Made by a program: the position numbers and the translations under genes. Below the pieces are notes generated by a model, which saw nothing but the letters and a program-made list of their open reading frames with translations, had not been told where the DNA came from and did not search any database. A DNA stretch of 5,109 nucleotides, taken from a bacterium. GTDB taxonomy: Bacteria > SZUA-79 > Acidulodesulfobacterales > Acidulodesulfobacteraceae. The stretch lies in contig JAKACI010000127.1 of NCBI GenBank assembly GCA_021821565.1, positions 1-5,109 of the forward strand, given 5' to 3'. Below, one piece after another: positions 1 to 5,109 of this stretch (position 1 is its first letter; the number at the start of each line of letters is the position of its first letter).

Positions 1-657
1 TTACGGGACTGGTTCATAGCAGGTAATATTCGCCGCGATTTAGACTCTCTTAACGGTTATTGGAAAATATTGCAAGAACGGCAACCGTCGTCTTTCGGCG
101 ATGTCTCCCTTTTAAGTAAATATTTAAATGAACGCAGCCTTTTAACAATAACCATTGCGCCTTCTAATCAGTTAGTCATACCGCTTTTAAACATAAATGC
201 GGTTATGGAACAAGGCGACAAATGGTGCATGGAAAAAAAATCTCTTACAAATTTTGTTAAAAAACGCTTGCGCAGCTGGGATAGAACAATAAAAAATAAA
301 AAATATTCCTTTGAAGTAATGGATAAAAAGGAGCTGCATATCTTGCGCATCAGGTGTAAAAATCTTCGTTATACTGCAGAAGCATTTTTGCCGCTATGGT
401 CAAGAAAAGATAATGCATTAATAGTGAAAACGTTAAAAAGTCTTCAAGACCTTCTCGGGCAGATTCATGACATAGATAACACCCCCGCCGTTATATCTGA
501 AGCTTTAAACGTTCAAAATCCTTATATAACTTTTGAAGTTGGATTTCTCCGCGGTTGGCAGGCAGCCTCGCGCATTGACCGCGTATGCCTGTTAAAAAAG
601 AAATGGGAACGATACCGCGAGGCTAAACGACCTTGGGATAGTAGTAATGCTAATTAG
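1..657 (+). CDS. CHAD-domain (polyphosphate-binding) protein, 3' part
   Basis: The frame is open from base 1 (Leu-Arg-Asp-Trp-Phe...) to TAG at 655-657, giving 218 residues, so the true start lies left of the window; the TTG at 70 is only an internal codon. The C-terminal half carries the CHAD signature: a basic helix (KKRLRSWDRTIK, about residues 87-98), then LHILRIRCKNLRY (about 112-124) with the conserved His, Arg, Lys and Arg-Tyr positions, then LQDLLGQIHDID (about 148-159), matching the family's LQ-D-LG-x-x-x-D pattern. CHAD domains are all-helical, bind polyphosphate through basic residues and are often encoded beside ppk and ppx, as here. The missing N-terminal part should hold the first half of the CHAD fold and may hold a fused domain such as CYTH. 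Arginine codons are mostly CGN (15 of 18), unlike the AGA-rich genes downstream. The domain call is firm; the exact cellular role is not known. Confidence 0.85.
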   Translation, partial: LRDWFIAGNIRRDLDSLNGYWKILQERQPSSFGDVSLLSKYLNERSLLTITIAPSNQLVIPLLNINAVMEQGDKWCMEKKSLTNFVKKRLRSWDRTIKNKKYSFEVMDKKELHILRIRCKNLRYTAEAFLPLWSRKDNALIVKTLKSLQDLLGQIHDIDNTPAVISEALNVQNPYITFEVGFLRGWQAASRIDRVCLLKKKWERYREAKRPWDSSNAN

Positions 658-706
658 CTGTTTTTATTAAGTTCTAATGAAGCAAATTAATTGATTAATT
701 AATTAA

Positions 707-746
707 TTGTCACAAAAATTTAACATAATTGTAATAAAATTGTAAT
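707..746 (+). promoter_or_regulatory. Putative double Pho box (PhoB-type operator), four heptads in 11-bp register
   Basis: Heptads begin at 707 (TTGTCAC), 718 (ATTTAAC), 729 (TTGTAAT) and 740 (TTGTAAT), each separated by exactly four A/T bases (AAAA, ATAA, AAAA). The PhoB consensus is CTGTCAT repeats with 4-bp A/T spacers: the first heptad matches CTGTCA(C/T) at 6 of 7 positions, the last two at 5 of 7, the second poorly. The last two units form a perfect tandem 11-mer (AATTGTAATAA at 727-737 and 738-748). A TATTAT hexamer follows 10 bp after the array, about the spacing known for PhoB-activated promoters. The downstream genes make and degrade polyphosphate, a process under Pho control in several bacteria. 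The background is very AT-rich, so chance similarity or another regulator remains possible. Confidence 0.4.
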
Positions 747-756
747 AATTATTTGT

Positions 757-781
757 TATTATATTTAATATATTATATAAT
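757..781 (+). promoter_or_regulatory. Candidate -10 elements for the ppx-ppx-ppk1 operon
   Basis: TATTAT at 757-762 lies 10 bp past the heptad array, and a perfect TATAAT lies at 776-781. Neither has a good TTGACA-like box at 16-18 bp, which would be acceptable for an activator-dependent promoter but also means these could be chance hexamers in an AT-rich stretch. Initiation here would give the ppx mRNA a leader of roughly 250-280 nt that includes the inverted palindromic pair. Confidence 0.25.
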
Positions 782-828
782 ATATATATACTTTAATCTT
801 TCCGTCATAAAAATTTATTTTCTACATT

Positions 829-902
829 GCTCCTTTCGCAGGAGAATGACTTTAAGGGGATTTATAGTTTCACTCGTCTGGCGTCATTCCTGCGAAAGCT
901 GC
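829..902. repeat. Inverted pair of degenerate REP/MITE-like palindromes
   Basis: The left arm (829-850, GCTCCTTTCGCAGGAGAATGAC) and right arm (883-902) are imperfect reverse complements sharing the core GTCATTC..CTGCGAAAG, with a 2-base indel and a few mismatches, around a 32-bp middle. The left arm is itself a hairpin (CTCCT-TTCGC-AGGAG at 830-844); the right arm is a decayed version of the same palindrome (CCTGC-GAAA-GCTGC). The arms resemble the CGTCATTCCnGCGAAAGCnGGAATCC palindrome repeated in many proteobacterial genomes. They are visibly richer in GC than the surrounding DNA, which fits insertion of a small non-autonomous element. No transposase or clear target-site duplication is visible. 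In RNA the pair could fold into a long stem-loop in the ppx leader. Confidence 0.6.
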
Positions 903-1037
903 AACCCTATATTGCTTATGAAATATAATTAATAGTTTCTATGAATTAATAGTATGATATTATATAGATATACAATAAATAATTATGTGTTTAAATAATA
1001 TTTAATTATTAATTAATTATTATTTAATTATGACACT

Positions 1038-1041
1038 GGAG
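1038..1041 (+). promoter_or_regulatory. Ribosome binding site of ppx
   Basis: GGAG ends 4 bases before the ATG at 1046. It is the only good Shine-Dalgarno core near this start and supports the chosen N-terminus, which also begins immediately before the conserved LAIIDIGSNS motif. Confidence 0.75.
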
Positions 1042-1045
1042 AAAT

Positions 1046-2551
1046 ATGAAACATTTAGCAATAATTGATATAGGAAGTAATTCCATAAGCTTACAAATTT
1101 CGGAGATTAAAGGTAAGTCGTACGATATAGTCGAAGATTATAAAGAAACGATAAGAATAGGAGACAACGTATTTAAGTCAGGTTTGTTTTCCGATGCAAC
1201 CGTTAGCTCTATTATTGAAGTTCTTGAAAGAATGAAAGCATTAATGGATAAAAAAGAGCAGCCGTTCATAAGAGCAGTCGCTACTGCTCCTTTTCGCGAT
1301 GCTTCAAATGCCAAAGAAGTAATAGATTTGATAAATAATAAATGCGGTATTAACATTGAAGTTATTGATGGTCTGCAAGAAGCGAAATTAGTATATCTTT
1401 TTGTTTCCGCCAACTTTCAAATGAGTAATTTAAATGCTCTTACATTGGATATAGGCGGAGGCACTACCGAATTTATTCTATCAAAAAAAGGCGAGATAGT
1501 TTTTTCAAAAAGTCTTCCTTTAGGCATAACAAAACTTACAAGGGATTTTTTTAACAACAATCCTCCAAAAAAGAATGAAATTGAAAAACTTAAAAAATAT
1601 ATAGATGAAACGTTAGATGAAATGCCTATTGATAAATCAATAGATACTATAATATGCACAGGCGGCACAATAAACAATATTTCTTATATCTATAACAAAA
1701 GAGACCACCTTAGCGATACCCCTATAAAATACATCGAAAGAAAATTTCTAAAATTAATGTCTAACGAGCTTAAAGGCGAAGCTTTTCAGGATAGAATTCA
1801 AATTGAAGGCATAGATCATCAAAGATTAGATATAATTCAAACAGCTGCGATAATGACAGATTTGATATTAGATAAATCTAAATGTAAGGGTTTTTTTACT
1901 ATTAAGGGCGGATTAAAAAATGGGCTTACTATAGATACATTAAATAAAAAGGGGATTAAAATGCATTTTCAGGAAAATGTAGACGTCAGATTGTCACGCA
2001 TTTTAGAAATAGGTTCTAAATTTTCGTTTGAAGAAGAACATGCAAAACAGGTTACTAAGCTGTCAAAAATACTTTTCTCCAAATTAAAAGATTTTTTTAA
2101 ATTAGACGATGATAACTGGAAGCTTTTAGAAGCGGCTTCAATGCTTCACGATATTGGCAATTACATTTCTTACGATAAACACCATAAACATTCATATTAT
2201 TTGATTACAAACTCTGATTTAATTGGATATGACGATAACGAAGCAGAAATAGTCGCAAATATTGCCAGATACCACAGAAAAAGTTTCCCTAAAAAAAGCC
2301 ATGAAACTTACAATAGACTTTCAAATAAAAGCATGGGTCTAGTAAAGAAACTATCCGCAATACTCAGAATTGCAGATGCTTTAGACATCTCGCATAAATC
2401 ATCGGTAGCAGATATTAATGTAAAAATTAATGACAATATAATTGAAATAATGCCTGCATCAAAAAACAATTTAGAATTAGAAATTCAAAGTTTTAACGCT
2501 AAAAAAGATTTACTTGAATCTATAACAAAAAGGCAGGTAATCATAAAATAA
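1046..2551 (+). CDS. ppx: Exopolyphosphatase, Ppx/GppA family, with C-terminal HD-type domain
   Basis: This 501-residue protein is full length for the long Ppx form. Ppx/GppA enzymes release phosphate from the end of polyphosphate and/or hydrolyse pppGpp to ppGpp in the cytoplasm. The actin-like (ASKHA) core, about residues 1-300, shows the first phosphate loop DIGSNS (8-13), Arg84 in ATAPFRDASN, Glu112 in DGLQEAKL (equivalent to the catalytic Glu121 of E. coli Ppx), the second loop LDIGGGTTEF (134-143, with Asp135, Gly137 and Glu142 matching Asp143, Gly145 and Glu150), and the adenosine-type loop CTGGTINNI (204-212). The C-terminal domain, about 310-501, is the HD-like module with His332, LHDIG (367-371), HHKHSYYLI, RYHRK (408-412) and RIADALD. 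The start is ATG with a GGAG site. The stop TAA overlaps the start region of a paralogue, and ppk1 follows, so this is a polyphosphate operon. Whether polyP or pppGpp is preferred cannot be told from sequence; the ppk1 context favours polyP. Confidence 0.92.
   Translation: MKHLAIIDIGSNSISLQISEIKGKSYDIVEDYKETIRIGDNVFKSGLFSDATVSSIIEVLERMKALMDKKEQPFIRAVATAPFRDASNAKEVIDLINNKCGINIEVIDGLQEAKLVYLFVSANFQMSNLNALTLDIGGGTTEFILSKKGEIVFSKSLPLGITKLTRDFFNNNPPKKNEIEKLKKYIDETLDEMPIDKSIDTIICTGGTINNISYIYNKRDHLSDTPIKYIERKFLKLMSNELKGEAFQDRIQIEGIDHQRLDIIQTAAIMTDLILDKSKCKGFFTIKGGLKNGLTIDTLNKKGIKMHFQENVDVRLSRILEIGSKFSFEEEHAKQVTKLSKILFSKLKDFFKLDDDNWKLLEAASMLHDIGNYISYDKHHKHSYYLITNSDLIGYDDNEAEIVANIARYHRKSFPKKSHETYNRLSNKSMGLVKKLSAILRIADALDISHKSSVADINVKINDNIIEIMPASKNNLELEIQSFNAKKDLLESITKRQVIIK
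2531..2551 (+). promoter_or_regulatory. Translational junction: Shine-Dalgarno-like AGGCAGG and ATAA stop/start overlap
   Basis: AGGCAGG (2531-2537) lies 10 bases before ATA at 2548-2550, which overlaps the upstream stop TAA (2549-2551) as ATAA. This is the geometry of the common ATGA overlap used for coupled translation, with G replaced by A: one transition would change TGA to TAA, keeping the upstream stop, while turning AUG into the very poor start AUA. An AAAA run (2545-2548) directly before the UAA could alternatively let a ribosome slip by -1 into the downstream frame. The overlap itself is plain in the sequence; how translation starts is inferred. Confidence 0.5.
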
Positions 2552-4065
2552 AAGTAAAAATTTTTGCAATAATTAACATCGGAACAAGCGCTTTTAGAAT
2601 GCACATTAGTGAGTTTACAGGTAAAACAGAGAAAACTCTGGAATATCTCGTGAAGCCTCTTTCTGTTGGCAAAGATACCTTTGCGGAGGGATATATATCT
2701 CTTGAAAACGTTTATAAAGCTGCCGAAATTTTAAACGGTTTTAGCAAAAAACTTGATGAATACGATTTATGGAAAAATTATATAGCACTTTGTACAAGCG
2801 GAGTTCGTGAAGCCGCTAATAGATATTTTTTCATAGATTACATTAAAATAAATACAGGAATTGAATTAAAAATATTAGAACCGTCGGATGAAATATATAT
2901 AAAATATTTGGGCGTTAAATACGCTATGCCTAAAATTGATAATTATGAAGAAAATGGTCTTTTGTTTACAAATATCTCCAGCGGAAATATATTTATAAAT
3001 ATCTTGAAGAAGAAAAAATTGATACTATCGGAAGCGCTTCCATACGGAAGTCTTAGGCTAACTCAAATTTTTAAAGATATTTCTGTTCAAAAACAGCATA
3101 AAGCTTATGAACAGGATATAGGCAAAATGGTATTTACGTTAAAAAACCTTTTGCCAAAGAAAACGGGTATAAAAAATATGGTGAGCTCAGGCAGTTCCAT
3201 TGCAGTTTTGACGGATACCTTGAAACCGCAAAAAGACATAATAGCCAAAAAAGATTTAGTATCTGCTTATAATAAGATCAAAGAAATGAATGTTCGTGAA
3301 ATAATAGATGTATTTAAATTAAGACAATCACAAATAGAAATATTAATACCTACGTTAATAACTTATTTAAAAATAATGGACTTTGCAGACGTGGGTTTTT
3401 TCTATTTTTCAAGAAATACTTTCCCGCACTCTATGTCTCTCTACTATTCTAAAACCATAAAAGATCCCGGATTATATAACAAATTTAAAAATACGCTATA
3501 TTATATAGGTGAAAAATATTCATTTGATAAAAATCACGCAAAAACCGTAGTTAAATTTGCCTTAAAAATATTCAACAAATTAAAAAAAATACATTCTTTA
3601 AAATGGAAAGAGGGGCAACTTCTGGAATCAGCTTGCATTTTGCACGATATAGGATATATTATAGAGCCTAAGAATCATGAGAAGCATTCTTATAATATAA
3701 TAAAATCGATTGAATTTCCCGGTTATTCTAAAGAATTCATTGAAATGATGGCGGTTATTTCTTTTTTGCATAAAGAAAAACATGACATAAATAAAGACGA
3801 AGTATCATTAAAACTCCCAATTGAAAAACGGCTTATAGTTTATAAATTATCAAGTATTTTAAGAATAGCAGACGCATTAGATGCAAGCCATAACCAATTA
3901 ATATCGGATTTAGATATAAAAATTGAATCAAATGTAGTTCATATAAAAGCCAATACTAAAAAATATCCGTATCTAGAGCATCTATCATTTAACAATAAAA
4001 GCGAAATGTTTACAAGAACATTCGGTGCCGACATAACCCTTGAAACAAATTCCGATTTTAAATAA
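2548..4065 (+). CDS. Ppx/GppA-family paralogue, probable pseudophosphatase with intact HD-type domain
   Basis: It is collinear with the preceding Ppx and closely alike in the C-terminal domain, so a tandem duplicate. The first ATG is at 2599, but the 17 in-frame codons before it encode KVKIFAIINIGTSAFR, homologous to the Ppx N-terminus, so the protein should begin near ATA 2548 (505 residues); a stop at 2515-2517 limits any further extension. Numbering from there, the active site is eroded: first loop NIGTSA (Asp to Asn10), second loop NISSGNIF (Asp to Asn142, Gly to Ser144, Glu to Phe149), and the G-L-x-x-G motif near the end of the core is lost. Arg87 (SGVREAAN) and the catalytic-Glu equivalent Glu115 (PSDEIY) remain. 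The HD-type domain is complete: His330, LHDIG (His366, Asp367), NHEKHS, His408, RIADALD. Hydrolysis by the actin-like core is therefore doubtful; ligand sensing or partnering with Ppx is my inference. Family membership is firm, inactivity moderately so. Confidence 0.85.
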   Translation: MKVKIFAIINIGTSAFRMHISEFTGKTEKTLEYLVKPLSVGKDTFAEGYISLENVYKAAEILNGFSKKLDEYDLWKNYIALCTSGVREAANRYFFIDYIKINTGIELKILEPSDEIYIKYLGVKYAMPKIDNYEENGLLFTNISSGNIFINILKKKKLILSEALPYGSLRLTQIFKDISVQKQHKAYEQDIGKMVFTLKNLLPKKTGIKNMVSSGSSIAVLTDTLKPQKDIIAKKDLVSAYNKIKEMNVREIIDVFKLRQSQIEILIPTLITYLKIMDFADVGFFYFSRNTFPHSMSLYYSKTIKDPGLYNKFKNTLYYIGEKYSFDKNHAKTVVKFALKIFNKLKKIHSLKWKEGQLLESACILHDIGYIIEPKNHEKHSYNIIKSIEFPGYSKEFIEMMAVISFLHKEKHDINKDEVSLKLPIEKRLIVYKLSSILRIADALDASHNQLISDLDIKIESNVVHIKANTKKYPYLEHLSFNNKSEMFTRTFGADITLETNSDFK

Positions 4066-5109
4066 ATATCCTGTTATAAATAGAGAAATCAGCTGGCTTT
4101 ATTTCAACCAGAGGGTGCTGCATGAAGCATTAGACGCTAATGTCCCCCTTTTAATGAAATTGCAATTCCTTGCAATTTTTTCTTCCAATCTTGATGAATT
4201 TTACATGATAAGAGTTGCCGGAGTAAAGGAACAAATTGAAGCAGGATATCGTCCCGACGATATAGATGAAATTCCGCCTACGGAATTATTAACCAGAATC
4301 AATTTACTTTCTCAAAAGCTTATGGACGAGCAGCAAAATATATTTGCATCTTTAAAAAATATATGCAAAAAAAAAGAAATAATCTTTGTAGATAAAATAG
4401 AAGGAGAGATTTTAGAATATGCGGAAGATATATGGTTGCAAGAAATATCGCCTGCAATTTTGCCGATAACGATAGGACAGACTAATCCATTTCCATTTAT
4501 ATATAATAAAATATTGACTATTTTTGTAGAATTACAAAAAGGGGATTTAACTTACTATTCTATAATTACCCTTGAAAATTTAGAGAGAATATATAAGGTT
4601 CGTCTTAACAATAAGATATTTATACTCTTTGCGGAACAAATTATATTAAAATTTATCGGAAGAATATATTACGGTTATTCCATAAATAGCCATCACGTTA
4701 TAAGAATTACAAGAAATGCCGATTTAACAATAGAAGAAGGCGCCGAAGACTTATTGGAGTCAATAGAACAGCAGCTTTCTAAAAGAAAAAAAGGTAATAT
4801 CGTAAGAGTTGAAACAAATTCTGCCTTAAGCAATAATAGTGTAGTTTTTCTGCAAAAAAAATTAAATTTTAAAAACAAAGATATACTTTTCATAAAAGGC
4901 GGCATCCTCGATTTAAGTTTTTTAAATGATTTAAATATTGACAGACCATCTCTTACATATAAACCTTTAAAACAATATATACCTGAGGATATCCGCTTAA
5001 ACTCGTCAATTTTTAAAAGAATTAAAACAAAAGATATCATTTTATACCGTCCTTATTCAAATTTTACCGTTATTACAAAACTAATTTTAAATCGGCGTTG
5101 GCATTATCA
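4040..5109 (+). CDS. ppk1: Polyphosphate kinase 1, N-terminal part (runs off the window)
   Basis: The frame is open to the right edge (356 codons, about half of a usual ~700-residue Ppk1). Ppk1 reversibly transfers the gamma-phosphate of ATP to polyphosphate at the inner membrane. The N domain is clear: NREISWLYFNQRVLHEA (14-30) and SSNLDEFYMIRVAGVK (48-63), with Asn50 matching ATP-contacting Asn45 of E. coli. The H domain follows, with NPFPFIYNK, then GYSINSHHVIRITRNADLTI (about 212-231) and the acidic helix before RKKGNIVRVE; the start of the C1 domain is seen in IILYRPYSNF (about 334-343). The catalytic histidines lie beyond the window. No ATG precedes the conserved NREISWL; a stop at 4034-4036 bounds the frame, and TTG 4040 is the only standard start, giving 13 residues before NRE and a 26-bp overlap with the upstream gene. 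No good Shine-Dalgarno is visible, so initiation may depend on coupling. Confidence 0.9.
   Translation, partial: MKQIPILNKYPVINREISWLYFNQRVLHEALDANVPLLMKLQFLAIFSSNLDEFYMIRVAGVKEQIEAGYRPDDIDEIPPTELLTRINLLSQKLMDEQQNIFASLKNICKKKEIIFVDKIEGEILEYAEDIWLQEISPAILPITIGQTNPFPFIYNKILTIFVELQKGDLTYYSIITLENLERIYKVRLNNKIFILFAEQIILKFIGRIYYGYSINSHHVIRITRNADLTIEEGAEDLLESIEQQLSKRKKGNIVRVETNSALSNNSVVFLQKKLNFKNKDILFIKGGILDLSFLNDLNIDRPSLTYKPLKQYIPEDIRLNSSIFKRIKTKDIILYRPYSNFTVITKLILNRRWHY

Larger units (their letters stand above)
658..1045. other. AT-rich intergenic region between the CHAD gene and ppx
   Basis: This 388-bp gap has no credible coding sequence on either strand. From left to right it contains an ATTA/AATT tetranucleotide-rich palindromic stretch (about 685-709), four heptads at 11-bp spacing (707-746), several TATAAT/TATTAT hexamers (757-781), a conspicuously more GC-rich inverted pair (829-902), and a second ATTA/AATT-rich stretch (about 995-1030) just before the ribosome binding site of ppx. 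I see no hairpin followed by a T-run that would terminate the CHAD transcript. It is the only non-overlapping spacer in the window and therefore the likely home of the promoter for the ppx-ppx-ppk1 unit. Confidence 0.8.

Noticed and set aside
70..72. TTG as the start of the CHAD protein
   Set aside because: The frame is open to base 1 and the residues before it (LRDWFIAGNIRRDLDSL) fit a CHAD helix, so it is an internal codon of a gene cut by the window edge.
168..350. Reverse-strand open frame of 60 codons inside the CHAD gene
   Set aside because: It lies opposite a clearly conserved CHAD coding frame, its product looks like no known family, and it is a shadow.
658..700. Intrinsic terminator after the CHAD gene
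   Set aside because: There is a TTTTT run just after the stop but no GC-rich stem before it.
829..902. Inverted pair as a rho-independent terminator or CRISPR unit
   Set aside because: No T-run follows either arm, and there are only two oppositely oriented arms without regular spacers.
904..963. Promoter hexamers close to ppx (TATAAT 924-929, TATTAT 958-963)
   Set aside because: No matching -35 box at a suitable distance, and such hexamers are expected by chance in this AT-rich DNA.
1138..1677. Two reverse-strand open frames (1138-1413 and 1417-1677) opposite ppx
   Set aside because: They are antisense to the conserved active-site region of ppx, with low-complexity Ser/Ile-rich products and no recognisable domain.
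4693..5040. Reverse-strand open frame of 115 codons at the right end
   Set aside because: It is antisense to the ppk1 frame, which is open throughout and carries the family motifs, so the reverse frame is a by-product of AT-rich codons.

Overview
The window holds a polyphosphate (polyP) metabolism locus, read entirely on the + strand, from a low-GC, probably Gram-negative bacterium. The A+T-rich coding sequence and intergenic DNA, and a degenerate GTCATTCC..GCGAAAGC palindrome of the kind scattered through many proteobacterial genomes, suggest an AT-rich proteobacterium or related lineage. This placement is an inference; no taxonomic marker gene is present.

Layout: (1) 1-657, the 3' part of a CHAD-domain (polyP-binding) protein gene, cut by the left edge. 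(2) 658-1045, a 388-bp very AT-rich gap. It carries four heptads in strict 11-bp register that resemble a double Pho box (707-746), and a pair of inverted REP/MITE-like arms (829-902). (3) 1046-2551, a complete Ppx/GppA exopolyphosphatase with all recognisable catalytic residues and a C-terminal HD-type domain. (4) 2548-4065, a tandem Ppx/GppA paralogue whose actin-like active site is degraded while its HD domain is intact. It has no AUG at its true N-terminus; the homologous reading frame begins at an ATA inside an ATAA overlap with the upstream stop codon. (5) 4040-5109, the 5' half of polyphosphate kinase 1 (ppk1), overlapping the preceding gene and running off the right edge. Its frame has no ATG before the conserved N-terminal motif, and a TTG is the best start.

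How it fits together: Ppk1 makes polyP from ATP, Ppx degrades it to phosphate, and CHAD proteins bind polyP. The two ppx genes and ppk1 overlap and are almost certainly one transcript. The second Ppx looks like a pseudoenzyme that may sense polyP or (p)ppGpp, regulate its neighbours, or work through its HD domain. A phosphate-starvation (PhoB) operator upstream would make physiological sense but is unproven. The CHAD gene differs from the others in arginine codon use and is separated from them by the gap, so it is probably its own unit and possibly of different origin.

The most interesting points are the pseudo-Ppx with its unusual start, the 11-bp-register operator, and the inverted palindromic pair lying between that operator and the operon.
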